DNA of 64,000 bases from positions 124,001-188,000 of the forward strand of contig MU859098.1 in assembly GCA_033297205.1 (NCBI GenBank), written 5' to 3'. Below the pieces are notes generated by a model. The model saw only the letters and a program-made list of their open reading frames with translations. It ran no database searches and was not told the DNA's origin. Both the position numbers and the translations under genes were made by a program. This DNA is from Pseudoneurospora amorphoporcata (taxonomy: Eukaryota > Ascomycota > Sordariomycetes > Sordariales > Sordariaceae). Of this stretch, positions 11,983 to 23,990 are shown piece by piece (positions within the stretch are counted from its first letter, which is position 1; each line of letters opens with the position of its first letter).

Positions 11983-13266
11983 CTACTGGTAAATGTTACC
12001 GCAATCGCAGCAGACGTAGAACAGTTTCTGAACTTGTTAACACTTGATTCTGCCGAGACCACCTCTCCTTTCTCAGGGTAAGTCTTACCATGCCGGTTTC
12101 CGAAGTACGCTGCTGAGACTGGAAAAAGACGGCTTCCGGGTGGTGGCAGGCAGGGCATTCGTTGATCGCTCTTGGGAGCTAGAAAACAAACGGAGAGGAA
12201 GAAATTAGTCTCGATGCAAGCCAAAGTAAATGGACAAGAAAAGGCCAAGTCCAGCTCATCTATCGCCTCTCGACCAAGACTCCACCACCAGACCAGACGG
12301 ACGGAGACTTTTGTTGGGTATGCTCTGTGCTGTGCTGTGCTGAGCTGAGCTATGTGCCAGTCGTATGTGTGCTAGCGGTATCAAATATGATGAATGATCC
12401 GTGTTGCCATGATTATATATATGCATTATAATCCTGCTGTTGTAATGGATATGCCGTAACCGTAACCGTAATCGCTATGTGGCCGTCGTAAATCAAAAAG
12501 TCGTAATGTCGTGAGAGCGGAAGATGATGAGTCTGTCGGTCTGTTCCTAAGCTGCCGAGACTCGCGCAGGTAGTTGGATCGATGCTGGCATCTCCATGTC
12601 GGTGTCGTCAAAGTCCATGGAGTCCTCCTCTTCCTCGTAGTTGTCAAAGGCGACTAGGCTGTAAAAGTACTCTTCGGCACGGAGCCTGCCCATGGCCTCT
12701 GTTTCATTGTTGTTGGAAGCCCAAACAGGGCTGTTGTCGTTCATGTCAATAGTGGTAGCGGCCATCTGTTCGTACAGGGACTCGCAGTCGCTTCCGCCCA
12801 ACGATTCGGAGTGTGCGTCGGAGGTAGAGGAGGGAGGGGCGGCGAAGTGGTTGGAACACAGCTCGATTTTGCCACAGCACTGGCAGTAGATGTAGGTCGA
12901 TCCGTCCGCGGGTCGGGGCAAGGTCGAGGTCGACGAAGACGAGCCGGCACCATGACCAACAGCAGCAGCAGAAGAAACATCAACAACAGAAGAGACAGCA
13001 CTACCCACCGTGGGATCAGAGCCGACGTCTTGCGTGACACCAGCGGTTTCGCCGGCAGCGTTGTTCAAGATGTTGCGGTAGATGCACGTCGACGTGGCGG
13101 GCTCGGAAAAGTTGCAGGTGCGGCAGGTGAAGAGCAGCTTGTTCTCGTCTTCGGCCTCGCGGGGGTACAACATGTTGCTGCATTCCGAGCAGAAGCGGAA
13201 CGTGATCTGCTCGAGGGGCTTCTTCTCCTTGGCGCCACCGGTGCTAGAAGGGGCGGGCGACGACAT
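11983..13266 (-). CDS. rpb9: DNA-directed RNA polymerase II subunit RPB9
   Basis: Three exons: 13266-13009, 12178-12089 and 12027-11983, giving 130 residues, close to the usual RPB9 length. Zinc ribbon 1 uses C26/C29 and C48/C51 (FCSECSNMLYP, FTCRTC) and is followed by the hallmark linker GETAGVTQDVGSDPT. Exon 2 restarts at LPRAINECPACHHPEAVFF and exon 3 adds KLFYVCCDCGNIYQ, so ribbon 2 uses C94/C97 and C122/C125 with the TFIIS-like SQQRTSETGM segment between them. Both junctions are phase 0. RPB9 sits on the Pol II jaw and lobe and acts in start-site choice, fidelity and TFIIS-stimulated cleavage. The oddity is intron 1: 830 nt long, with a reading frame that stays open for 153 codons from exon 1 (listed separately). 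Anyone reading only the first open frame would call a 239-residue protein lacking ribbon 2. Confidence 0.9.
12547..13008 (-). other. Open frame through RPB9 intron 1 (possible read-through isoform)
   Basis: Directly continuous with RPB9 exon 1, this 153-codon stretch of intron 1 has no stop until 12547. It encodes a Ser/Ala-rich linker, a small Cys cluster (CQCCGKIELC) and an acidic tail. It does not resemble the second RPB9 zinc ribbon. It could be a retained-intron isoform or a chance open frame in a long intron. Confidence 0.4.
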
Positions 13267-15026
13267 TTTGGTGGTTCAATGTGTGTCGTGCGTGGTTGTG
13301 TGTGTGTTGTGTGATGTGAAAAGTTGAAAGGTTGTTTTGTGGAAGAGCGGGATGAAGCGAGGATGTTGTGCTCGGTTCGTTGTTAGGTAGAATTAGGTAG
13401 TGGTTGTTGGGTGAATGGATCGCTAATAATTGAATGAATGATTGACGATCAGGTTTCCAAGACGGGCTTTGTTCGCTGGGGTGGCGGAAGGATGCAAAAA
13501 CTGCTAAATAAGCTAGTACCAGCAATGGGATACTTCTCGGCAGTTTCAAGTTGTTGTAAAGGGGAAGAAGTTGGTCGATGGGAGAGTGATGGTTGAAAAT
13601 TGTTTAATGATGCTGAAGGAGGCAAGATGGAAATTGGAAAAGGAAGAAGCAGGTGAAGGCACAGGAAGACCAAAGAAGGGCGTGAGGCATCACTGCAGTC
13701 ACGTTCGGGGATCCAAGCGTGCCAACTGCCCACTGCAATTGCCCTGCAGTTGCCGGCCGGAACAGGCCTGGAACTTTGAAAATTGGGACCCAAGGCAAGG
13801 GGACAAGGATGTCCGTCACTGTCAAACCCTCACCGCCTTACCGCTTTGGGTGCGGTCAGGGGCAGAACGCTGCAACTAGAATAACAGACGGAAGTGTGCC
13901 AATATTTTGCGCTTTGCAAAGTCTCTTATGGCCGGTTTGCATGAGCAATTGTTGCCTCCAGACTCGTTATCAAACAGCCTCAAATCCAACGCAGAAGCTC
14001 GAAATGTGTGGATTAGCTAACGCACATTTGGCCCTGTCTGGACAATGGTGTCATGTCTCACGTAAAAGGGCCATATCTTTGCGTTTCTCGAGGACAACGG
14101 CCAACAGTGACCGATCAGGGCTTTTACACAAATGACTCTAAAATCCACAACGACGTCAGTGGGTTGACTACGAGCACTTGTCAAACTATTCGGAACCTTC
14201 ATTAAATAGTAGAGCTCTCGATTGTTGAACACCCATCTTGATGTTCCTTATGACCCAAAGCTACAAGGCACAACAAAAACTGGTGTGGCACCCACTTTGT
14301 GCATGGAGAATCACGAGGCCCCAAGGGACTGTTGCGTGGGGTGTCTCCAATCAACGACGGATCGAGAAAGTGTGGATGGTGCAGCTAGTATTAACAGTCC
14401 CCAATCCATCAAGGTGACATATGAATAAGCAGCCTCAAGCTGACCAAGCAACCTCACCCGACTCGGAGAGTGGCACATGAGGACATCTCGACAAGGACAA
14501 GAACCCGTTGAGGGGCTGCCACACCATCACACTAACAAGATGGTGCCCCTGACGGCCCTCCTGCGGTACCTACCTTGACCCCGCTCCCCAGTCCCCGCCC
14601 GGCCGTCCACCCCCAGAAGAATGTCCCCCGCTTTTTGTGCCTTGTGAGATGTGGATCCCCATCCGCCGCTGACTGACGTCCCTGACAATGGAGCTCCATT
14701 GCTGTGTTCTTCCTTCCCCTAAGTATTCTAAAAAGTTGCATTCTCCCACTGCCAATTTCTCTCGTCTTCAATCTTCACTACTGAAGCCTCACTTGCGCAA
14801 ATCAAGGTATGTTGCGATCCTAGTTGATTCACTCTGGACCTGGTCACAACCGCAAAGGAAGCGCGCCTCATATTCCCTACCTACTTGAACCCCAAGCGTC
14901 GCCATCGCAACAGGAGTGGGCTACCTACTTGACGACCAGCTTACTGACTGCGAACCATTCTCTCTCCCTTCAGAACCGACTCACCAAACCGATCACGCTC
15001 ACCCATAAAACCAACCAACCGTCAAC
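13267..15026. other. Divergent upstream region of RPB9 and the parvulin gene
   Basis: About 1.76 kb without a supportable gene. It holds the leaders and promoters of two divergent genes. Positions 14890-15026 are pyrimidine-rich, as expected for the parvulin leader. Confidence 0.5.
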
Positions 15027-15968
15027 ATGTCCAACGCAAGTTACCCCATTCCCAGCACCTCCTCCCACCACCCAACTAACTCTTCCCCCTTCCAGACCGT
15101 CGAATCCGGTCTCCCCGAAGACTGGGAAGTCCGCCACTCCCAATCCAAGAACCTGCCCTACTACTTCAACAGCGCGACCAAGACTTCCCGCTGGGAGCCC
15201 CCCTCCGGAACCGACGTCGACAAGCTCAAGACCTACATGGCCAAGTACCACTCGCCTCCAGCTCAGCAGCCACAACAACAACCACAAGGAAAGATCAGGT
15301 GTGCACATTTGCTCGTCAAGCATAACCAGAGCAGGAGGCCGAGTTCTTGGCGTGAGGTACGCCTTTTCCCCCTCTTACCCATCCCTTTAATTTGCCGGCA
15401 GTGCTAGGCGTTGGTGTTGCCTCCGGCGGTCCCTCCGGGAAGGCTCCTGCCGAGGGCTGCTCGCTGCGCTCGTTTTCAATACTGACACAACTCAAAAACA
15501 GTCCGAAATAACCCGCACCAAAGAGCAAGCCCGCAAGATCCTGGAAGAGTTCGAACAGCGCATCAAGTCCGGCTCCACCTCGCTGGGCGAGCTGGCCCTG
15601 ACCGAGTCCGACTGCTCTTCTGCCCGGAAGCGGGGCGACTTGGGTTACTTTGGGCGCGGCGACATGCAGAAGGAGTTTGAGGATGCGGCGTTCGCGCTCA
15701 AGCCTGGTGAGATCAGCGGGATCGTGGATACGGCTAGTGGGTTGCATTTGATTGAACGGTTAGTCGACATTCCTTTTACTAGACGGCGGAGGAGGAGGAG
15801 GAGGCGGAGGAGGGTGAACTGGAGGTGGAGGTGGATGTGGATGTGGTGGGGGGTGTTTGGGGTGTTGGTGGCGGTTGTTTGGTGGTGCACTGTTACGGCT
15901 GCTGCTACCGATGCCGAGTGACAAACAGCAGCGAGAAGAACAAGAACGAGAAGAAGCCGAGGGGATGA
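15027..15968 (+). CDS. ssp-1: WW-domain parvulin peptidyl-prolyl isomerase (Pin1/Ess1 type)
   Basis: Four exons (15027-15035, 15096-15356, 15502-15758, 15929-15968) give 188 residues. The WW domain (about 9-40) has LPEDWEVRHS, PYYFN and the second Trp in SRWEPP. After a Gln/Pro linker the PPIase domain runs from about 69, with CAHLLVKH, SDCSSARKRGDLGYFGRG, MQKEFEDAAFALKPGEIS and SGLHLIER, covering the parvulin active-site His, Cys and Ser/His positions. The enzyme isomerises phospho-Ser/Thr-Pro bonds, including in the Pol II CTD, and is nuclear. Intron 1 has a GC donor: after the nine-base exon ATG-TCC-AAC comes GCAAGT, a CTAAC branch site and CAG, 60 nt in all. The intron is a multiple of three with no stop, so retention would insert 20 residues. 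The last exon encodes a Lys/Glu-rich tail; its acceptor is chosen by frame and is less certain. Neurospora's orthologue is known as ssp-1. Confidence 0.9.
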
Positions 15969-17538
15969 ACGAGACTGGGGAAACGACGGACCCGACCAAA
16001 AACGAACGGACAAATTGCTGACAACAACACGGGAACGGTACACAGGCTCGAGTAGGATCCCGATGCGTAAATAACAATACATAATGACCACTACGACCTG
16101 GATGGGAACTCGCGGCGAGAGAGCGTGGATGACAGTTGTAAGGGAAGACGATAAGGGTTTGCTTCTAGCGCGGCGCTTGCGGAGGAAGGGAGGGACGTAC
16201 GAAAGGAGAGGGTTCAGACCTGTGACAGACAGACAGTCAGTCAGACAGGCAGCACTTTATTGGAGCGCGAACTTATATTCGACCCCAACAAATGTGGCGC
16301 GAAACGAAGAGACTTGTATGTCGGATTAATTGTTACGAAGTACGAAGGCAGGCAGGCAGGCAGGCAGGCAGGGATGGATATCTGAGCACTACGGACCACA
16401 CACATAAGGTGTTGCGAACGGGGAAAAAAAAAAAAAAAAAAAAGAAAATCAAACCGGATAGGAAAAGCAGGCAGAAAGATAAAGAAATCAAAATGTTTCA
16501 TACAATTTGATGAGTGTTATTTTTTTTTTTTTTTTTTTTTTGGAGGGGGGGGGAAGAGACGAAAGGAAACAAAGTGAGAAAGAAGCCGTGTGCAGGTTTC
16601 GTTAATTCTTTCCATTGTTATAAGGTACGTACGTTTTTTGTATGAACTGCAACATCACCAGCTCTTCCTCCGGCCCTCCCTCTGAGCGTCAACGCACCGT
16701 ACCCGATTCTTATACCCGATTCTTAGGTAGGTTGTCCGAGAGTGTGGACTAGACTAGAACTAGACCTTCTTCCCGCCCTTTCTCATACCACTCACGCATG
16801 CGCCCACCTTGCTCCACCGCTCCGTCACTTAGTTGCAGACCCACCACATGTAAATGACAGCCAACTTGAAAAAAGCATTCATTTATTAATTCCATTATCA
16901 AGCGCGAGAAGATAGATAGATATTCACAATTGACATTATCAAGCTTGCTTGCTTGCTTGCTTGTCCAATGTACATGGATGGTATAATATGACGTGACATA
17001 ACACGATATAACCATATTAATTATCAAGTACTAAAAGTACTACAATATCTCTACTCTCTCTAACAAGCCTTTCGAAATACCGTTTGTTGTCTTGTCTTGT
17101 CTTGTCTTGTCTGTCTCTTTACCGACGACATTCCCCAAGCTTCCCTTACCAAAGTTACCAAACATCATCAAAGACGACAACTGCCGAGATGAGATGTATC
17201 TGTATCTGTATCAGTCAGCCAGTCCCCCATGCAATGCATGCATGCAGCGAGCGAGCGACTCCATTTCAGGATCCATCCTGTACTATCACTGTCTTTTGCG
17301 ATTTGCGAACCGACTGACTGACTGACTGACTAACTAACCCCCTCCAGATTTTGATTTGATTCCTCCCCCCTCCCCCTCCCCCAGTCCCCCCCAGCAAAAA
17401 ATGGCCATTCATCTGATTGATTGATCCGAAATTCCGAATTTTCTGAAAAGAAAAGGAAAGGAAGGAAAAAAGCTGAAATAAAATAAGAGAAACCGCGGGA
17501 GCCATAGCTCAAACCGCAAGGGTACCTATTCTACTACG

Positions 17539-17610
<72 letters not shown>

Positions 17611-17748
17611 GGTATAACGATATGTGATATTATAACAGAAAATCGCACGCACAGTCGCACACCGGGGCAGACCGAACACGTTGAACCCCTCGTAAGTCGT
17701 AACCGTCCAACCGTGCAGTGCCGACCGATGAAAAAAGGAAAAAAAAAA

Positions 17749-17779
<31 letters not shown>

Positions 17780-18510
17780 AAAAGCGAACCAAACGCCGTT
17801 CCATCACTGATACCGACTTCTTTGCCCATTGAGGGGATAGAAAAGAGAAAAAAAGACACAACCAAGCTCGTCAGATCATGAGCAAACCGTAACTTGTGAG
17901 CGTAGGTAGCCGTGAAGCGTAAAAGGCATGATGCATACATAACCATGGCATGACTTCGTTCTGTTCTGTTCTTCTGTTCGTCCCTTTGCCGTTTTCCGTT
18001 CCTTTTATGTGTCTTTTGCCCTTGTCGAAACCATTTTGTGCAATCCCAACTAAGCTGGCCAATTTGCTCTTGCTGGCTGCTTTTTTATGTTTGTCCTTGT
18101 TCTGTCCTTTTGCTCTTTAAGCCGTAATGGTGATGGTGGCGACTGTCCTGTAAAAACACCAGTGCTACCACTCCTGTGCCTGTTATCCTTTGACCGACCG
18201 ATTGAGATATGCAAGTAGTTGAGGTATGTACAACAAGAAAAAATTGGCAGGAAATGAGTTGCTCTACTCTCTCAAAGAGGAGCTAGGTCTTGTGTATGTA
18301 GGTTAGGTTGTAGGGAATTTCCATGCGTATGTCGGAATACTGTGTGATCTTCCGTTTCTTTTTGTTCTGATCATCCGGTTTTCGTAATCGTATGTAGCTG
18401 TTGTGTCCTAGGTAGGCAGCGTTGAGCGTAATGATGTTGATATGTATCATGCCTGTAAGTATCGTGTATAACTGTCGACTTCATAGGTCGTGTAGGTAGT
18501 CGGCAGTCAA
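15969..18510. other. Gene-free, repeat-rich convergent region
   Basis: About 2.5 kb between two convergent genes. It holds many short tandem tracts: GGCA repeats at about 16346-16371, poly-A near 16422-16443, poly-T near 16520-16541, CTTG repeats near 16944-16963, CTTGT repeats near 17090-17111, GACT repeats near 17310-17331 and the long poly-A below. Open frames are products of these tracts. No gene or RNA is recognised. Confidence 0.6.
17539..17607. repeat. Poly-A tract of about 69 bases
   Basis: An uninterrupted A run, the longest clean homopolymer in the window. A second A-rich block (17738-17785) follows 130 bases later. With no coding sequence upstream it is not obviously a processed-transcript tail; a degenerate LINE tail or slippage product is possible. 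Confidence 0.95.
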
Positions 18511-20523
18511 TCATTGCATCTGTCCCCCAACACTAGTCACCACCCACTCCGCCAAAGGCTTAATGCTTGCAAACCCCACGGTCATTACTCCAAGGGCCAT
18601 CATCGACAAAGCCGAATACGGCGCCGCCTCGCTGCCGACCTCATACAGATAAGCGGTACCCATGGCAGCAGAGTTTATACCAATCGTCAAACCAGCCGCT
18701 ACCGTATGTGGGTCATTCATTCCTTTGCCTTGTGCGAGTGGCGTTGCTGCAGGCGCTGTCGCAGGGGTCCGTTGAGCCTCGAGATCAAAGGACCGTTGTC
18801 GAACAGGGGGAACAGTGAGAAGCTCAGTTTGACTCGCCTTGGGCTCGGTCTTAGCTCCTCCTTCGGGTTTGTCTTGCGCGTTCTCGGCGACGGTATTGTC
18901 GGTAGATTGTTTCTGCTGCTGCTTGACAAAGCATGAAAAGATCATCTTTTCTAACCAGCTACCCAGCCCGAACCCTAGTCCCATTTGGAAGATGATCCCA
19001 CTAATGACCACCATGGTGGCATTCAGACTAGCGTCACCACCCATGGTAGCCATGACTGGAGCTCCCATCGCAATGGTGACGCTGCGGGCGGTGAAGGCGA
19101 TGTTGCGAGAGGCGGGGGCAAGACCGATGGCGCGAGTAAAGAGAGGACCCAGGGCGACGTTTCCCATGGCGAGGATGGACGAGACAATGAGGACGGTTAA
19201 ACCGGCGCGGGAGAGCAGTTGGCGGCGGTACTCGTATAGCTTGAGACCCCAGGCTACCAGGCCGGCGTTCAGAATCGACTGGGCAATGTCACCTGCTGCC
19301 ATGGACACATTAAGCTTGTGGCCTTCCGCATCGACTCCACCGTTGACACTATGAAGGAGGAGGTGGGAGAGGGTCGTCTTGGTTTGCAAAGTGTCGAGCA
19401 TCTTGCCCAACGCTCGATCACTAACCGCAGCGTCGAGGTAGGTGTAGGCCATGATTACAAACGAGGTCCAGAGAACGGCATTGAGTGACCCGGTAAGGAT
19501 GATGCGAAGCCAGGGAGCAAGGCCTTCAGAACGCTTGACAGCTGCTTGAATCTCCAGCATGGTGAACCAAGTGGCAAAAAGGAGGAAAGTCGCCAGCGAG
19601 GCGTCGTGGTGAAGCGCGTATCGTAGCGGAATGCCGACGGTAAAGGTCATGAACCAACACAAGACCAACATGGGGTTTCGAATAACCCATGCTTGAAATC
19701 CTGTCTTGGGTGTCTCCTGTGACTCGGTCGGCGGGGTCTTTTCGAGCAAAGTCGGGGGTCTGGTGGTCCCTTCACAGCCGCTTTCGTCACCAGAGCAAGA
19801 TACGCCAAAGCTGAAGCTGCTGGCCATTGAATCGCGCTCCAAGATGATCTTGCTCGAGATCCAACTCCATCGTTCCCTGCGGCCTTGGATCACTTGGGTG
19901 TTTTCCGGTTCTTGGGTGGGAGCACATGGTGTCCATCGGACCATCAATGAGTGGATTGGCAAGGCCAACAAGTACGTCGATGCCGTGTTGAGGATACCCG
20001 TAAGGACTTGTCCAGGTTAGCATATGCCCTATATAACCTTGAATACCTGCGAGCGTCTTACCAAAGCAGGCAATAACCAGCCCCACGGTACGGGCATCAG
20101 CAAGTGGTCCTCGGCAGATCATGACGAAAGGAATGGTGAAGCCGATAGACATGTGTCGGTTAAGGAGGTTCGTCTGCGCATGCATGTCAATATGAGGGGA
20201 GGAGGCCAAAGCGTTTCGGCCAGTTCATGCCGGGCTAAGACACTTACCGCGCGGCTCAGACGCCTCTGGTATATCCGCTCGAGTCCCGGAACTAAACAGC
20301 CGACTGCTGAGGTCACGACAAATACGGCACCCATTGCCAGAATCGAGGGGGGAAAGTCCACGCCATGGTCGTCCAACATAAGGTCGATGCCAGCTATAAG
20401 GAGTTGGGCAACCAACACCAGCAGAGTTGCCACCACGCCGTCCCATAGTTGTGTCTGGTTCTTTAGGTTGTCCCGCAGGCTGGCGTAACGCTGCCTCGTT
20501 GGTGTTGAAATGGGGAGGCACAT
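18511..20523 (-). CDS. LrgA-LrgB fusion membrane protein (PLGG1-like)
   Basis: Three exons (20523-20248, 20173-20062, 20006-18511) give 627 residues. Exon 1 and 2 encode an LrgA/CidA-like half: hydrophobic segments around LWDGVVATLLVLVAQLLIAG and ILAMGAVFVVTSAVG, then SIGFTIPFVMICRGPLADAR across the junction. Exon 3 encodes the LrgB half: helices from NPMLVLCWFMTFTVGIPL onward, the conserved RSVTIAMGAPVMATMGGDAS and the C-terminal GINSAAMGTAYLYEVGSEAA, with a variable cytosolic loop between. The junctions are phase 0 and phase 1 with GTAAG donors; intron 2 has a GCTAAC branch site. In bacteria LrgA and LrgB are separate holin-like membrane proteins; the fused form in plants (PLGG1) exports glycolate and glycerate from chloroplasts. 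Fungal fusions are uncharacterised to my knowledge, so a small organic-acid exporter role is inference. An in-frame ATG at 20637 would add 38 residues with a basic, amphipathic start that might be an organelle presequence. Confidence 0.88.
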
Positions 20524-21210
20524 GGCTTGTGTAGGTGTACTAGAGGTAGTGCTGAGGAGGTCGGTAGGGATGGTGTGGAGTCGTAGTCGTTGAGAGAAGT
20601 TATAATACACTTTTAGGGAAAGTCTGAACCTGGGCATACATACGGTATGTCAGGTGGTGAGACACATGAGGCGAAAAAAGGAGATGGATGGAAGTGGCAG
20701 GCGGGGCGTTGGACCTGATAAAGAGCCGGGCTTTGGCTTCGCTCTTGACACATTTGCAGACAAGCTCGTGGTGTCTAGGACAACAACGACTGCTGCAAGA
20801 AGAAGAAGCAGGGCTGGAACAGCAGCAGTAGTAGGGTTCTCCCATGGACAAGAGGCGTGGCGTACATGGGGATAGATAATAGGGGACGGGTTTATCGTTT
20901 GTCCTCCCCCACGCCATGTGGTTCGGCGGCGGCGGTCAAGAAAGCGACTGGTGTTTGGTAAGTATCCCTTGGTTATGGATCTCTTGCTTTCCCGCGAAGA
21001 GTTTCCCGTGGGTATGGTCTGGGTTTGCAGGGGGCTGTGTGAATGGTTTGGACGAAGAGAGTATGCTAGGGTGTAGTGACGTCGTGCCAGACCGTGAGAA
21101 TCTACAAAGGGGGGGAATCCAACGAGCAGGTGAACCTTGACGGCGATGGGAGGAGTGTGAAGAGGAAAAGAAGGAAGGGATCGCTGTGGGTGATGGAAAG
21201 AAGGGAAAGG

Positions 21211-21242
21211 GTAGACGAGTAGACGAGTAGACGAGTAGACGA
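21211..21242. repeat. Four tandem copies of an 8-bp unit (GTAGACGA)
   Basis: Four perfect head-to-tail copies of GTAGACGA in intergenic DNA. Confidence 0.95.
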
Positions 21243-23933
21243 GATAGTCGCACGGCAGGATCCACGAGAGCCCATGCCCCTTTGCGATCGAACAAATACT
21301 AGGCCATGGTGACCGAAGGGGAAGGGTGAGTTGCCGTCGTCGTCTGTCCAAGTCACAGCCATGCCGTTCCGTCAATCCAATTCCCATGTCCCGCCATGAC
21401 CATGTCCATCCAGGCTTGCTTGCAGTGGGTGGTGATGCAAAGGAGCGACACGTCAACATGTTGACACTCGTATGGCAGTTGTTGACAGCAGATGGATTTC
21501 GTACCATCCATGTTCAACGCTCGTTCCTGGTTCCTGGCTCCCTCTTGCTGACTTGTAAAAGACGAGCATGTAGCCGCTGCCCGGCCGCGATGGCCTGCAG
21601 ATTGAGGTCAAACGACGGAGGACAAAAATACGCCATGGCCAGTAGATTTTGGAGCGTCAAAGTCCAGGGCGTCTTTCTCTGCCGTTGTCGTTGTCAGTAA
21701 TCGTTGTCGGAATTGGTCAGGAACGGGACGTAGCGGGAGGCAGGGGAGAGAGCAAAGTCAGATCCGCGGATGTGCGGCGTCTTTGGGCTGATGGTGGCTT
21801 GGTCAAAGCGTTTGAAAGAGATTTCACTCGCTCATCAGATATATAATTTGGTGCCTTCCCGTGCCTTCCGCCGTTGAATCGGTTCCTGGACCGTGTTGGA
21901 GGCGTCATGAGGCGCTCCTTCTCTTCCTCAATGTGGGAGATGCGGGAGCGTTGGGGGTCACAGTGGGGTCTCAATCGGGTTTAGCGCCGCAAGCAAGTAG
22001 CATGCCACCACTGGCGGCCGATCATTTCTGGGCTTGTGGAGAAGAGAACGGGAAGGAGACATGGATCGCCTGTACTAACACATGGGCCCTTGTTTTAGCT
22101 GCTTGTTCTCCCTGCTGTCTGTTAGTGCGGGGAATGATGCACCCTGTCATCCGCCAAACAGTGATTGTCACTTGCTTCTGTTCTCACATCAGCAACAATG
22201 AAATCAACTCTGCTTTCTGCTGTGTTTCCTCTACCGCATCAATAGCCAGAACTCCCTCCCAACCGGGTTTACCACGAACCCCTCAATCAGGATGGCAATA
22301 TATCCTAACCCATGCATTCGACCAAATACAGACTGCCAGGTTCTCATCCACCATGCTGCTTGTTTCAAATCTAGGCCATATTTCGAGGCCTTCCGGCCAA
22401 GGGACAAGATGGAAACGAGTTCCCCGATGCCACCTTTCTCCCCGTTGAACTCGATGAGGTTCTTCAACGGGAGCAATGCTCTAGATACTACAATGTTTGC
22501 TCTGAGGTTGGGCTGCGTGGGGGACTGGGGGTCCAACCGGATATTCGGAGTCTCGGAGACAAAAGTGATGAGACTTGAAGCTCAAAACTTGACACCAAGT
22601 TGCAAGCCGTCCGCGTCTCCATATCATCCCATTCCCTTATTTGTACTCTACCATGGTCTTCATATGTGTGCGGAAATAGCAATCAGCCATGATGAAAAGG
22701 CCCGTCTTATTTGCCCGTTACCCACTTTCTCTCCGCAGTCCGCCTCCCCGTTCTGCCCGTCTCCCCGCCCTCCCCGGCCTCCCCATTCTCCACCGTCCTT
22801 TCCGTCTCTCCGAGTTGCCGCCTTGATGACCAGGGATTCATCAAAGAAAAAGAGAGACCTATACCATTCCCGAGGCCCAGGTCTTGGGACACGGCACAAC
22901 GCAGTCCAGTCTCCCGTTGTTTCTGTCGTGGTCCAACCGGAACGGGCCTCTGCCCTCTGGGGGGGCAAAAAGCGATCGGACGGAATTAAAGTGTCCGAAA
23001 GCAATGTTGAAAACACAACCTAAAATTGTCGCCTTCCGAGTTGTACACTTGTGTACCTGTCCGACAAGAGTGCAGTGGGGTATTCATCAGGATCTGTTTG
23101 GAAAGAGTAACACTCAAGGGGTAAGGGGTAGTTTCACTCCCCTCTTGTCCAAACATTTTTCTGCAAAGGGGTATTTTGATGAAGAAGAACCCAAGGTTTA
23201 TCGTCTTGTGTTATCTCGTGATGGGTTGAGGAACATTCTGCTTGGACGAGTCGCGAGGGCTGAAGTTTCAAACTTTGTGCTCGTCACCCCCAAAGAAACG
23301 TCACGGTAGTAGATTCGGACGTGGTATTGCGGCTCAGCGTTCGTTCGTTCGTAACGGAAGGGAGGGACGGAGGAATGAGTGGGCTCAAGCCAACAGTTGC
23401 AACAAACTACCGGCAAGCCCATCCATCACATTCAAACGCCGCCGCCGCCGCCGCCGCCGTCGCCATGGCTGTGAACCGGCGACACTAGTTTCGATCCCTC
23501 AATTCTCAGACCCGGAAACTCATGGTCAGTGATTACTATCTCTTCGTTTCATGGGCAAGTTCGGCTGGGAGCCACCAGTGCATGGCATCTCCATAAACAG
23601 ACGTGTTGAAGTAGAGGTATCAAAAGGCGCCGCCAAGAATGACCCAAAACTTCAGGGTCCAACACACTGAACCCGAATTGGGCAAGGGAGGCTTGAAAGG
23701 GCCATATCCAGCAATTTACCACGCAGCGCCATTCAGGCCTTCATCTTCATGTTAATCACTTGCATTGCAGTCGGTCGGTCGGTCGGTATGCACATACATA
23801 CATAATGCACCTCGCTGTGCGTGCATCAGCACTGCACTCATTATACCCGCCAGTCAGCTTTCTCCAAAGTAAAACACTGCACCATCGGCATCTGGGGTCT
23901 AGTTTACAAGCCACCAAGCGAAAAGCGGAAACG

Positions 23934-23989
<56 letters not shown>
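23934..23989. repeat. Poly-A tract of 56 bases
   Basis: An uninterrupted A run in intergenic DNA with no gene immediately upstream. Confidence 0.95.

Positions 23990-23990
<1 letters not shown>

Noticed and set aside
12547..13266. RPB9 as a single-exon 239-residue protein
   Set aside because: The second zinc ribbon (CPAC...CCDC) is found in frame-compatible exons at 12178-12089 and 12027-11983, giving the standard length; the single-exon reading is kept only as a possible isoform.
17509..17946. Phe-rich membrane-like frame
   Set aside because: It is the translation of the poly-A/T tract at 17539-17607 and the A-rich block near 17750.
20650..21507. 285-codon minus-strand open frame upstream of the LrgA-LrgB gene
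   Set aside because: Arg/Pro/Ser-rich, no recognisable domain, contains translated 8-bp tandem repeat, and overlaps other equally long frames.
21861..23023. Overlapping plus-strand frames of 195 and 243 codons
   Set aside because: They overlap each other in different frames, neither shows a domain, and composition is biased to Ser/Pro/Arg.
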